From: Diogma glabrata
Taxonomy: Eukaryota; Arthropoda; Insecta; Diptera; Cylindrotomidae
NCBI GenBank assembly: GCA_963693315.1
Contig: OY856186.1
Span: 301,758,174 to 301,822,173 of the forward strand
Direction: 5' to 3'
DNA length: 64,000 nucleotides
A program made the position numbers and the translations under genes. Positions 13,141 to 24,208 of the stretch are shown here, in pieces. Under the pieces are notes generated by a model that saw only the letters and a list, made by a program, of their open reading frames with translations, had not been told where the DNA came from and made no database searches. How positions within the stretch are numbered: position 1 is the first letter of the stretch; each line of letters starts with the position of its first letter.

Positions 13141-13818
13141 TATTCCTTGATGATGACACGCTGTGGCTTGCTCGACGAAACGAGCCTCATATAACTATGT
13201 ATCTGATCTTTAATCATTGAGGAAGATAAGGCGTCACACAATCAAGGATTATGCCATTCACTGGACTATTTGTAAACCCATTTTAGTTTTGTTCCCGCAA
13301 ATGTTTAAAACAAATTTTCTTTTTATCTCTTATTTTATTTTTATTTTCCCTATCCTATCACGAAATATTGGCCTATGTCATATTTTATATGTGATAGATT
13401 ACTTCGGTCTGAAAGACCTAAGTATTACATTCTCGAGCCAAAAGTGAAATTCTTACCCCCACATTTTTTGGCATTTCTCGACGTTTTAGGACATACTGAT
13501 TCTAAAAAAGCAAAAAAAAAATGTATGTCTGCCAGCCGTCCGGCCGTCATTACCTACGAAATCTAGAAAACCGCTGTAAGAATTTCAAATTTTTTTTTTC
13601 TAAAAATAGGTATACTCAAATGACAGGTCCGAAAGGACGCTGTGTTCGATAACTGTACCGGAAGTGTGTCAAAAAAATCATTATGTGTGTCAAAAATAGC
13701 ATATTTTCATATTTTTGGCGTAAAAAACGTTCAATTTAAGTGATTACGAGTAGGAACATTGAATTTGGAGAAATCTTGATGGTAGGGATTGGTATGTGAG
13801 AACAAAAACTAGATTATT

Positions 13819-14215
13819 GCATTATAAGTTTGTCAAAAACATGTTGTCAAGTGTGTCAAAAGAAAGATTTTTATTTAATTTTTTACCCAATTTTTTGCAA
13901 AAAAAATAAAATTAATTATTTATATGACATGAAATTTTATTATTATTATTGAGAATTATGGCATTATAATTTTGTCAAAAAAATGTTGTCAAGTGTGTCA
14001 AAAGAAAGATTTTTATTTATTTTTTTACCTAATTTTTTGGAAAAACATAAAACTAATTATTTGTATGACATGAAATTTTATTATTATTATAGAGAATTAT
14101 GGCATTATAAGTTTGTGATAAAAATAATGTCAAGTGTGTCAAAAACTGGTTTCATTTATTTTTTTAGCCAATTTTTTGGAAAAAAAAATTTGCTGTTTTT
14201 ATGACGTAAATGTAA
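13819..14215 (+). repeat. Three 141-bp tandem units
   Basis: Units start at 13819, 13961 and 14102 with GCATTATAA. Each contains TGTCAAGTGTGTCAAAA, a T-rich block ending in CAATTTTTTGGAAAAA, and TATGACATGAAATTTTATT. The third unit is shorter and more diverged. The inverted composite copy at 52.2-52.5 kb also holds three units, so the triplication predates dispersal. Confidence 0.85.
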
Positions 14216-14224
14216 TTGAAAATG

Positions 14225-15420
14225 AAATTGGACATAGAAAATTTTGAATATGTTATAGTTTTTTAAATATTTTTGGAATTTTGAAATAAGTTTGTATATT
14301 TGATTTTGTAATAATTTTTGCAATATTTTTGGAATTTTGGAAAAAGTTTTAATTTTTGATTTTGTTATAATTTTTGCAATATTTTTAGAATTTTGAAAAA
14401 AAAAAAGAATTATTTTATATATAATTTTAGAATTTTGAAAAAATGTTTCAATTTTGTAAGAATTTTGGAAATATTTTAAGAATTTCGAAAAATTTAAAAT
14501 TTTTGATTTGATTATAATTTATAACTTTTGAAATTTTGAAAAAAGTTTCAATTTTTGCAGTATTTTTAGAATTTTGGAAAAAGTTTTAATTTTTGATTTT
14601 GTTATAATTTATGCTATATTTTTAAAATTTTGAAAAAAAAAATAGAATTTATATATATTTTAGAATTTTGAAAAAAGTTTCAATTTTTGATTTTGTAAGA
14701 ATTTTTGATATTTTTAGAATTTTGAAAAATTTAAAATATTTGATTATATTATAATTTTTTGAATTTTGAAAAAAATTTCAATTTTTGCAATATTTTTAAG
14801 ATTTTTTGGAATATTATTGGAATTTAAAAAAAGTTTAAATATTTGATTTTATTCTAATATGTGGAATATTTTTTGAATTTTGAAAAACTTACAATTTTTG
14901 ATTTTGTTATAATTTTTGCAATATTTTTAGAATTTTTGAAAAAGGTTTTAATTTTTGATTTAATTTTTACAATATTTTTTGATTTTGTAATAACTTTAGC
15001 AATATTTTTAGAATTTTGGAAAAAGTTTAAATTTTTGATATTGTTATAATTTTTACAATATTTTTAGAATTTTGGAATAAATAGAATTTTTGAATTTTAT
15101 ATATTTTTTAGAATTTTGAAAATACATAGTTTCAATTTTTGATTTGGTAAGAATTTTTGGAATATTTTTAGAATTTTGAAAAATTTAAAGTTTTGATTTT
15201 GTTATAATTTTTATAATTTTGGAAAAAGATACAATTTTTGATTTTGTTATAATTTATGCAATATTTTTAGAGTTTTTGAAAAAAGTTTTAATCTTTGATT
15301 TTGTAATAATTTTTGAAATATTTTTAGAATTTTGTTTGAAAAAAGTTTGAATTTTTGATTTTATTTAATTGTTACAATATTTTTGGAATTTTGAAAGAAA
15401 TATGAATTTGTGATTTTGAA
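14225..15420 (+). repeat. AT-rich minisatellite, about 55-60 bp unit
   Basis: Some twenty degenerate units of the form GAATTTTG, GAAAAAGTTT, AATTTTTGATTTTGTTATAA, TTTTTGCAATATTTTTA. Unit length varies through indels. The matching array in the inverted copy (about 51827-52090) has only about five units, so this array has expanded or the other has shrunk. Confidence 0.85.
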
Positions 15421-15784
15421 ATATTTTCTCGAAACGCTAAATGGAAAGGTTTTGAGTAGTTTGCTGATTGTATATAATCTTTTTACTAAATTATGTTAAT
15501 GTATGATCTGTTATAGCTTTCCGACAAGTTGGTTTTGTAATACATATCTAAACAGAGATAAAAAATACATGGACTTTAACAAAAAGTTATGTTTGATATG
15601 CCCAAAACTAAAAACCATGTCCTCATAAAAGTTTTTTGCCGAAAACTATATCAAAATCCTTAACTCAGACCGAAGTCTTGATATTTTAGAGCTGTGAGAT
15701 TTCAGCCCGTTCATATTCCATTATTTAAAAAAAAATATAGTAGAAAAAAAAACTAAAAAAATTTGCGCCCATTAACATCCTTAG

Positions 15785-15885
15785 AAGGCATGTTGTTGTG
15801 AGACCTTGGTCTTAAAGGTTTTTATGTGTTGTTGTGACACATGTCTTAATGCCTACTACACAGCACATTTAAAAAAAACATATGT
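15785..15885 (+). repeat. CR1-type 3' tail, copy 1
   Basis: Contains GGTCTTAAAGG, then TTTATGTGTTGTTGTGACAC, then CCTACTACACAGCACA and an A-rich end. It matches the terminal 95 bp of the CR1-type LINE at 37545-37647. Confidence 0.8.
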
Positions 15886-16039
15886 ATTCTCGCAAATTAA
15901 TTTTTTTTTTGATCAAATTCAGTTAAGTAAAATTTGGACTAAATACGCGGATACCTGATACCCGAATATACGAGCCCTTTACACAATTATGGCAGGAAAC
16001 AGATATAGATGATTTTCTAAAAAAAATTCATACTTATAT

Positions 16040-17433
16040 ATATGAGCAATTTCACGAAGATTCAACATCGTTTTGACTTGACCCCTTTTAATTTTGATTA
16101 TTTTTTGTTTATAGATAGTCTTTGATAAATAAAAAATACAAGTTCTCTTAGAATTTTTTTTTTCGACCAGGGGTCTTCACAGGGTGCCCCTAAATTTTTG
16201 TTATTTTGTGATGTGAGTGCATTTTGACGAGCGATTGTAGAAAAACTACTCAATCGATTTTCATAAATGATATGTCGTTGAATAGGTATTAGAACAAAGT
16301 TTTTAAAAATGTACACTGTTAATTTTTTGAAATAATTTTTAACGGTGTAACATAAGAAAAAAATGGTGTAATTGAAAAAAAGATGGCACTAACTTTTTTT
16401 TTTTTTTTTTAAACTAAATTGAAGCTTATTTTATATCTAACAACTTGTGAAAGCATCATTGACTAGCATCATTTTTTGTTTTAGAGATAAAATTCGTTGC
16501 GCATATGACTGTCGGGAATCAGTTTTTTTTGTTCTGAAGAAAAATTATAAAAATGGCGATTTTTAGATTCAGATTTTTTTTTATGTTAAATATCAAATAT
16601 TTTATTATTAAATGAACTTTTTAAAAAACAATTTCAGTCAAGTTCAGCAAAATTTTGCGACATTTTGACTCGACCCTTTTTAATTTGGTCTATTTTGGTC
16701 TATATTTAAAAAAATTCTACTTGAAGCCGTGTTTTTCATTTATCAAAGGCTATCTATAAACCGAATATAGACCAAAATAGACCAAATTAAAAAGGGTCGA
16801 GTCAAAATGTCGCAAAATTTTGCTGAACTTGACTGAAATTGCTTTTTAAAAAGTTCATTTAATAATAAAATATTTGGTATTTAACATAAAAAAAAAATCT
16901 GAATCTAAAAATCGCCATTTTTATATTTTTTCTCTTCAGAACAAAAAAAACTGATTCCCGACAGGCTTATGCACAACGAATTTTATCTCTAAAACAAAAA
17001 ATGATTCTAGTCCTAAACTTTCTCAAGTTGTTAGATATAGAATAAGCTTCAATTTAGTTTAAAAAAAAAAAAAAAAAAAGTTAGTGCCATCTTTTTTTCA
17101 ATTACACCATTTTTTTCTTATGTTACACCGTTAAAAATTATTTCAAAAAATTAACAGTGTACATTTTTAAAAACTTTGTTCTAATACCTATTCAACGACA
17201 TATCATTTATGAAAATCGATTGAGTAGTTTTTCTACAATCACTCGTCAAAATGCACTCACATCACAAAATGACAAAAATTGAGGGGCACCCTGTGAAGAC
17301 CCCTGGTCGAAAAAAAAAATTCTAAGAGAACTTGTATTTTTTATTTATCAAAGACTATCTATAAACAAAAAATAATCAAAATTAAAAGGGGTCAAGTCAA
17401 AACGATGTTGAATCTTCGTGAAATTGCTCATAT
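16040..17433. mobile_element. 1.39-kb foldback element with about 670-bp arms
   Basis: The left arm 16040-16706 and the right arm 16764-17433 are near-identical inverted copies, with a 57-nt spacer (16707-16763). Outer ends read ATATGAGCAATTTCACGAAG on each strand. Blocks such as TCTTCACAGGGTGCCCCT and TACACTGTTAATTTTTTGAA recur in mirror order. The spacer itself holds a diverged copy of the arm's subterminal block (TTTATCAAAGGCTATCTATA), so the arms contain an internal repeat. No transposase frame is visible. The high arm identity implies recent formation or gene conversion between arms. Confidence 0.92.
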
Positions 17434-17489
17434 TAATATTTTTTTTAAGTAGAAGTTCTACTGTATTAGGATTAATAATAAGAGTCACA

Positions 17490-17891
17490 TCCCTGGCAAA
17501 AATTCTTATAGGAAATTTTTGTTAGGATCTTACATGAACTATATAAAAGATCATATGTGAATCTTGTATGATCTTGTAAACTTCTTGTCTCAATTCTCTA
17601 CAAGAAATGATCATGATCATGTAAGTTCCTACCCTGGCAAAAATTCTTTAGGAATTTTTGTTAGGATCTTACATGAACTATAAAAAATCCTATGTAAATC
17701 TTGTATGATCTTAATTAACACTGTTTGCCGTTGGCACTTGGCTTAAGTTTTCAAATAACATAATGCCAATCTCTTGTTAGTAGTAATCTCCATATTACTC
17801 CAGAAGATGGCCTATCATGTGAGCCTATCATGATCATGTAAGTTCCTATATAATTTTTATTTAATTTTCCTGCAAGAATTTTCGGCAGGGA
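17490..17891. mobile_element. MITE with an internal duplication
   Basis: The left end TCCCTGGCAAAAATTCTTA (17490) and the reverse complement of the right end, TCCCTGCCGAAAATTCTTG (ending 17891), form the terminal inverted repeat. A second copy of the left end sits at 17632, and about 110 bp following each left end are near-identical (GTTAGGATCTTACATGAACT and so on). The second copy is interrupted by about 120 bp of other sequence. TCACA flanks both outer ends and may be the target duplication. Noncoding. Confidence 0.7.
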
Positions 17892-17911
17892 TCACATACC
17901 CCATTAAAACA

Positions 17912-18015
17912 AATATATCACAACAACATGCGTTCTGAAATCTGAGGTGGTGCTATATTTTTTTTAAACTTTTGGGAATGAAAAGTTGGCTCCATATAGT
18001 CTCGGCTGTCAGACA
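17912..18015 (-). repeat. Decayed fragment of the composite/CR1 tail region
   Basis: The sequence ATCACAACAACATGCGTTCT resembles the plus-strand sequence at about 51780-51815 (ACAACAACATGCGTCTTGAG). It is followed by a CTATATTTTTTTTAAA block like the one near 15735 read in reverse. A short, diverged fragment. Confidence 0.4.
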
Positions 18016-18218
18016 TTAATTATTTTTTTATACAGTGGGAACAAAAAAGTTTCTTTGCATTTTGTCAATATAACAGCGTAAAATTTCAATATTTTGGTTG
18101 TTTACAATTACAATTACAAAAAAATACGTTTGATCGATGATGTATGATGCATTCGATTTTATCTGATTGCACTGTTCGTGAAGGTATTTATAAAACATAA
18201 CGAGATATTATTATTGTG

Positions 18219-18470
18219 TGTTGGTCGAATATATATTTTGTTTTTATATTTCTGCCTGATCGTTGTTATTATTGTTATTCGCCGTTGTTTATGTTATACA
18301 TGAACAACGTTATAAAGTCATGGTGTTAGTTATATACCTTTAATATTTAATTTATTAATAATCTATCCGGCTTGAAGTTCCGACTATGAGCTAAAACTGG
18401 TCTTAAGTTAATACTGTTAAATAATTAATTTTAAACTAGTTTTGTATTATATTTAATGTTTATTGTAACA
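18219..18470 (-). repeat. Possible solo or 3' LTR of the BEL/Pao remnant
   Basis: On the minus strand the block begins TGTTACAATAAAC and ends CGACCAACA, has a TATATAA box near its middle and lies about 150 bp downstream of the integrase remnant, where a 3' LTR would sit. However, the expected polypurine tract is not on the coding strand and no second LTR was found for comparison. Tentative. Confidence 0.25.
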
Positions 18471-18620
18471 ATATCTAACAAAAGACGAAAAGAAAGTAAA
18501 ATTAAAATTCACAAAAAACATAAGTAGAATAATTCGGCTACTAAGTTTCATAAAAATAATGAATTTATAATGCAAAGTATAATAATATTTTAGCCAATAG
18601 TATCGAAATTGAAATAAATA

Positions 18621-19966
18621 TTAAAGCCACCTCTTCCAGAATATATCTGCCAATCGTTGTGATGGAGTCCACATTGATAAAATTGTCAAGTCACTATCGT
18701 TAGTAGGTTTGAAAGCATAACACTGTGATTGTGAACCAATTAAAAAATTGTTAGGAGTGAGAGCATTATTATCATTCGGATCAATTGAATTGTGCGTTAT
18801 CGGTCTGTTGTTAATTATATTTTGTGTTTCACACAAAAGAGCTTTCAAAACATATTCACGTGGATATTTTTCACATAAAATAATTGAAAGGTGTTTTTTT
18901 ATTGATTGAATTAACCTTTCCCATGCGCCTCCATGGCCCAATGGGAGGCGCATGGGAAAGGTTCACCATTGACATTCATATTTCACTCGTTTTACCAAAC
19001 TTCTAATGTTAGTCACCCAAAATCGAGAACGTATGTCACAAATAATTTTTTCTGTTCCAATATGATTGTTGGATTCATGATAATAACGAACGAGTAATTT
19101 AGTGAGTTCGTGTTTTGAATCAAGAATGATTGGTTGTTTTCCAGATTTTAAGATTTCACATGAATTATTAAGTCGCCCAGAAACACAAATCAAATTATTG
19201 TCATGAGAAAACAAGAAAAAACATTTAAAGAACTAGTTTTTGACAATTCTTGGTTGTTCAACAAACATGTTCTTACATCAGAGTATGAATCTTGATGAAC
19301 TTTCAAAAATACAAATATCTCAGCTTTTATAATATCATTAGGTAGTAACTCACATGTTTCGTATGGAAGTTTATTGCGCTTACTTAATATTTTAAGCTTC
19401 TCAGCATACCTGAATATCCATGCAACTGTTCGAATATAACGATTCCAATTTGAAAACCGTTGAATATCTGGCAGTACTTTTGGAGCAATTTTTTCATGAA
19501 TGCTTAATAGATGCTCATTATTTATACATTCAGTGTCGTCATCGAGATCGAATTCAAAACTACATTTGGGCCAATCTGATGACGGTTTATATAAAAATTC
19601 AGGACCATTAATCCATATATTATTGGGACTAAAATCAATTGATTTAATCTTTATGGCATCATCTCCAATATTTAATTTACTGGGAATATATTTCCACAAA
19701 CTGGGGTCAGTTAATTCATGAATTTCTCCGATTCTATTGCCTACATACATTTTAAATATTTTGCTTGAAGATTTGATCCACGTAATAGTATTATCAGACC
19801 ACAAAGTAATTTCATCAATTTTTAGATTCAAATTTTTTTTAATATTGTATGATAAACGAGATCCTAGAAGGACAGCAGACAATTCCAATCTAGGAATAGA
19901 AGTTGACTTAAGAGGAGCAACTCTTGCTTTAGAATCAATACATGGCTCTTTAGTTGTGGTAGTTCA
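18621..19966 (-). pseudogene. BEL/Pao retrotransposon pol remnant (RNase H to integrase)
   Basis: Three minus-strand segments follow one another in coding order. From about 19966 to 19190 comes the Pao-type region with CIDSKARVAPLK, SIPRLELSAVLLGSRLS and LWSDNTITWI, the hallmark junction of BEL/Pao RNase H; the Asp of WSD is kept. A one-base frame change near 19200 leads to 19214-18963, the zinc-binding integrase start with the H-H-C pattern (YYHESNNHIGTEKI ... CQW). Then 18953-18621 carries GGAWERLIQS, NNRPIT, LTPNNFLIG and WKRWL, the C-terminal integrase region. The central DDE catalytic core (about 150 residues) is missing, and the join lies at an inverted duplication (18913-18963). Reverse transcriptase and gag are absent upstream. 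Inactive. Confidence 0.88.
18913..18963. repeat. 20-bp perfect inverted repeat at the integrase deletion junction
   Basis: Arms AACCTTTCCCATGCGCCTCC (18913-18932) and its exact reverse complement (18944-18963) surround an 11-nt spacer. The left arm (plus coordinates) is the normal coding sequence of the conserved GGAWERL motif read on the minus strand. The right arm is an inverted duplicate of it that replaces the lost integrase core. Confidence 0.95.
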
Positions 19967-20103
19967 ACTATTGTTTCAGATATTTCGAGACTTTTTTGGT
20001 TCCTTCATCAGTTCTACAATGAAATTAATTATACAGTTTGGTTAGTTAGTAACTTATTAAAATTCTTTAGTATGTGCATATTATAGATAAATATAGTTGT
20101 TTA

Positions 20104-20150
20104 CCATTTACCTAAGTTGTACGATTGTTTACCTAAGTTGTACGATTTTG
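20104..20150. repeat. Short direct duplication (about 22 bp)
   Basis: TACCTAAGTTGTACGATT occurs twice in a row just before the MITE at 20170. Confidence 0.8.
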
Positions 20151-20169
20151 ATTACAATCACAAATAAAT

Positions 20170-20423
20170 CGCTACCTTGGAAGAATAGCGGCACAACTCG
20201 GAAAATAGAAATTTTGAGAAAACGAAAATGTAACGTTGTTGCAGTGAAGAATATGAAAAGTTTCAAATTTTGAATAGCGACATAAGTGTCACCTACCGTT
20301 TTAAGAGTGAGGTTAAATTGTGACACTTTACGACATAAAAATTTGACGATATTACGATCATTTTATGCAGAAAAGTCAATATTCATAATTTTTTAGTTGT
20401 GCTGGTATTCTTCCAACGTAGCG
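20170..20423. mobile_element. 254-bp MITE
   Basis: Terminal inverted repeats of about 30 bp: the left end begins CGCTACCTTGGAAGAATA, and the right end read in reverse begins CGCTACGTTGGAAGAATA. Both continue to GCACAACT. AAAT flanks both sides and may be the target duplication. No coding capacity, so it must rely on a transposase in trans. Confidence 0.75.
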
Positions 20424-21430
20424 AAATTAACTTATGTTAAAATGTGTTAAAATGATTAAAATAATAACTTAGAATTACACATCAAACAATTAAAATTAAA
20501 AATTGAAACATTGAAACACAAAATAGCTTAACTTGTTGTACACATAGTGGAAAAAGTTACTGCAATTTTTAATACAATCTTTACTATATGGGTTATGTAA
20601 AGCAAGATATTATTAAATTGTGAAGCAAATGTTGCATTAAAACTAGTTCTAATGCAAAACTACAAATTTTAGTACAACTCTAACATCATAATTTATTTTT
20701 ATAGAAATGGTAGAAGTTTGAAAACAACTTGCTACGCTAGAAGTATGAAACCAACTTGCTAATGAAAAGAGCATTAAATTTATATTTAAAGCAAGCTTTG
20801 CGTTGTTTTATAATGGAAACTTCCGTAGGACTTATATGTGTAGCAATTTGCATTACATACTATATTCAGCTTATTTTTAACTGTGTATAATAAGAACTTT
20901 TTTTTTATATAATTCAATATGGTGGTTTAATTATGATTGTTGAGCTAATTTACTTGTTGAATAATTTTTGTTGATTCTATGTTATATTTCTATGTTGTTT
21001 GCTTATTAACTAACTGTGTGCGGGGTGTTTATGTTTATTGCGGTTACACAGACAAATGATTGAAATAATATCTAGAATAGAAGTGATATCTTACCGTAAC
21101 TGTTAACATCTTGATCGGTGTATTAATCAAAATTAATTGGACTATCACTGATTGATTTTTAGAAATTATATTTTTGATTGATATTTTCAAATTTTGAAAT
21201 CCAATCAAGTAATTCAAATAATTACTAACGAACATGTAGAAGCGATTTTTTTATGTTCCGATAATATTCGACAACCAACTGTAGTTTTTTTTGGTTACAA
21301 CTATTTGATTTGCTATAGTATTCAAAATTATTCTATTAAACAATTATCTATTCAACAATCATCTGTTTTTTTATGCAACCATTATTTGGTAGCCCTTCAA
21401 TTAGCATTGCTATAAATATTGAATTGTGTT
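20424..21430. other. AT-rich region, no feature recognised
   Basis: No coding frame can be supported. The last 130 bp have weak similarity to the CAACAATC-type minisatellite that follows. Confidence 0.5.
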
Positions 21431-21431
21431 G

Positions 21432-21790
21432 TGGTATTATGATTCTTATTCAACAATAATTGCCTGTGACTCTAGTGCAAAGACTAATTTATATTATTAT
21501 TGCTATTCAACATCGCCAGTACAATTGACGCAATGATTGATTATTATACTATATTATTATTCTGATTCAACAATCACCTGAAGCATTAGCGCAACAATTG
21601 GTTACTATATTGTACTATTATTTGTATGAAACAATCGACGGTACCATTGGCGCAACGATTGGTTGTTGTTTTGTGTTATTATTTTAATTCAACAATCACC
21701 TGAATTAGTGCGCAACGATTGGTTATTATATTGTTTTATTATTCATACGCAATAACCGCCGGTACTATTGATGCAACGATTGATTGCCGT
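21432..21790. repeat. Minisatellite, six units of about 60 bp
   Basis: Degenerate units of the form TTATTATT, ATTCAACAATC, CCTG or CGGTA, ATTAGCGCAACGATTGGTTA. The GCGCAACRATTGGTT word recurs in most units at about 60-bp spacing. It may extend upstream to about 21340 in more decayed form. Confidence 0.8.
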
Positions 21791-22137
21791 GAACCCAGAT
21801 TTTACCAACTTTGGTTTCGTGTTGAAGAGTATGGAGGCTTAGATCCGTTACAAATAATGGAGTGAGTAAAACATTTTTTTAATGTAATAATTATATATGA
21901 AGTAGTGGTGGTGATGGTCTTGGTTTTTCTCGCTTTTGGAGTTAGCGCGACAAAGGGAGTTTGGTTTCGATTGTTAATCGATGCGGTCGACTTTCGTTTT
22001 TTGTTCCTATCATTTTGCAATTATTATAATCACAATAAATTCACAATAATCTTGTTTTTTTCATATTAGTCTTTTTTTGCTAATTTTTCTCTAATTATCA
22101 ATAACAGTGAAGTGGAGTGAATTTCAGTTTTTTACAT

Positions 22138-23403
22138 AGTGTAATTAGAGATGTTAAAATACCGTATTTTATTTTTCTTGTATAATACAGCGTATTATAC
22201 ATCGTATTATACAAAATAAAATACCGTATATTCTGTACAAAAGTGTATTAGCCGAGATAACATGTGAATGATATAATAACAAAAAATGACTTTTATCATC
22301 ATTTTGAATTACATCTAATTCATTTTTTTTCTAAATATCTGAATTTGGATATTTTATCGTTATTTATATCTATATATATTGCTTAAACAAATGCTAATAA
22401 GACCTATATAATCATCTGTCTCTAATTCATGTGGATGGTCTGATCAGTAAAACTATCCTGATGCTTAGTTTCAATTTATTTCACCTTCAGTCGCTGCCTG
22501 CTACTGTATTTATGTTTTTTATTCAGGTTGCATCCTTCCATTTCCCATAAATAAACTGTTAGAGGTCTTAATCATGTTTGACATAAACGAGATAATTACT
22601 TTTGGTATGATTTAGGCTGCATATCGAAAATGATGTTTCTGTTACAGAGTAAGATGCAGAACAATGCAAATTAGAAGATGCTACATTCTGATGATTCCAT
22701 TCCATCAATTTATACAATAAATACAATTGCTATCGGTTTCATAATGGGTATTGAGATTTTTGTGCATGGTTGATAAATTTGAACGTATAAAAGAAACGTT
22801 CTACATGTTGCCTGGGGCTATTAAATTAAGTAACGAATCCATGTTTCAAAATTTTGATTTGCTCGATTAAAAATTTACTGTACCGGTTGATTCTTAGCAA
22901 CTGTAAGCGATTGTTGATATATGTGTTCTGTTAATATTAGAACAAACTTGGTACTTGGTTTAAAAATTGGGTTCTATTCAGAAAAATCTTCTATCGAAAG
23001 TTTCTGCTATTCTACTTTTTGTATGAAATTTTATAATGGCAGAATAAAATTTCATACAAAAAATAGAAGAATAGCAGAAACTTTCGATAGAATATTTTAC
23101 TGAATAGGCCCTATTATTTAGAAATGCACACTAGCAAGCCGTACAAATAATTCATTTCCTCGGCGTGGTTTATATCTTATAGATGTAGTAGTAGACATAT
23201 TTTCACAGCTGAAGATTCTTCTAATAATCCACGCGCAATTTTAGTAAAAGGACTATTTACTATTTCGCACGCCATCAGAATAAAAAATATTTTTTATAGA
23301 AAAATACCTTTTATTTTACAACGTTTTGGACAATACGGTATTTTACGTATAATACCGGGTATTATACAATTGTATTAAACACTTTTACATCACTAAGTGT
23401 AAT
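22138..23403. mobile_element. Non-autonomous hAT-type DNA transposon with 8-bp target duplication
   Basis: The 8-bp direct repeat AGTGTAAT sits at 22138-22145 and at 23396-23403. It brackets a 1250-bp element (22146-23395) whose ends read TAGAGATGTTAAAA (left) and, in reverse complement, TAGTGATGTAAAAG (right). Eight-bp duplications and TAGNGATG-type ends are typical of the hAT superfamily. Subterminal regions on both sides are rich in AATACCGTATT and GTATTATAC palindromic words, a layout that often binds transposase. I see no transposase frame or hAT dimerisation domain, so the copy depends on a partner elsewhere. Confidence 0.88.
22974..23107. repeat. Hairpin of about 61-bp arms inside the hAT-type element
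   Basis: The left arm 22974-23034 and the right arm 23044-23107 are inverted copies (for example CTATCGAAAGTTTCTGCTAT against its reverse complement) with a 9-nt spacer and few mismatches. It may be a nested MITE. Confidence 0.9.
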
Positions 23404-23633
23404 GTTATAATTTACATACTAATTATTGTAAACTAAAAAATTTTTTTGATCTTCAAACTAAGTCTACATAGATATTTAAATTAATTAGTGTGTCTAATAG
23501 CCTGTTTTAAATACCAACCTACAACAATTAACAGTGGCAGTGATAGATAGTGTAGTGATAGTGTTGATTTAATTTGTGCTCGACTTTGTTTTTCTTCAAA
23601 ACAAGAGGTTCAACAACAAGCAATGATAAATAA

Positions 23634-23712
23634 GTAGTATATCTAATAAAATACTACACAATAGAGGTTTAGTGTAGTATATCTAATAAAATACTACAGA
23701 ATAGAGGTTTAA
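23634..23712. repeat. Tandem duplication, about 40-bp unit
   Basis: GTAGTATATCTAATAAAATA followed by CTACA, ATAGAGGTTTA occurs at 23634 and again at 23674. Confidence 0.9.
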
Positions 23713-24208
23713 TTTATAGTTACTGATAAACTCTCTTCTCAATAAATAATAACGGGATACATAAAGTGAATACTAAACTTATTAATTCAACATTTTTGAT
23801 TATCTTAATAAACGTCCTTCATCACCGGTAATATTTAATATGATTGCTAACTAAATCCTCTGCAATAAATGTACGGAATTAAAATAGAAAAAAGATCATT
23901 TTAAATGGAAACAAATAACATTACAGAAATAATTTGGGTGAATCCATGATTGAATCTACGAATTTAAATCTTAATAGTGATCAATTTTCAGTTTTATTTA
24001 TATACTTTTTCAAACCTGATTTTTTTTTCCTAATTTTAATAAACAATAACAAATTTTGTATTGTTTTGAGTGAGTTTGAGGACTTACAATTTTTTATATA
24101 AAAAAATACAAAAAAAATTTATACTAATAACAAATTTATGATATAATTATGAATACAGTGAAGAATTAAGATCACTTAATTTTAAGTTGATCGTTCCTTT
24201 GCTTGTAA

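Larger units (their letters stand above)
13401..15885 (+). mobile_element. Satellite-carrying composite retroposon, copy A
   Basis: A 2.5-kb element whose parts recur in the same order, inverted, at 51705-52900. In order: a head starting ACTTCGGTCTGAAAGACC (13401 to about 13815), three 141-bp direct units (13819-14215), an AT-rich minisatellite (about 14230-15420), a 360-bp unique segment not present in the other copy, and a tail (about 15790-15885) that matches the 3' end of the CR1-type LINE at 37.6 kb. It has no long coding frame. The shared head and tail define the element ends. I infer a non-autonomous retroposon using a CR1-type 3' end. Confidence 0.75.

Noticed and set aside
18219..18470. 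Firm call of a BEL/Pao LTR
   Set aside because: TGTT...AACA ends and a TATA box are present, but there is no polypurine tract on the right strand and no partner LTR. Listed only at low confidence.
20000..20040. Coding extension of the BEL/Pao element upstream of 19966
   Set aside because: A stop lies directly upstream in frame, and the sequence beyond (TGATGAAGGAACCAAAAAAG on the minus strand) does not match BEL/Pao reverse transcriptase.
21432..21790. CRISPR-like array
   Set aside because: The units are degenerate 60-bp tandem repeats without distinct spacers, and the context is eukaryotic.
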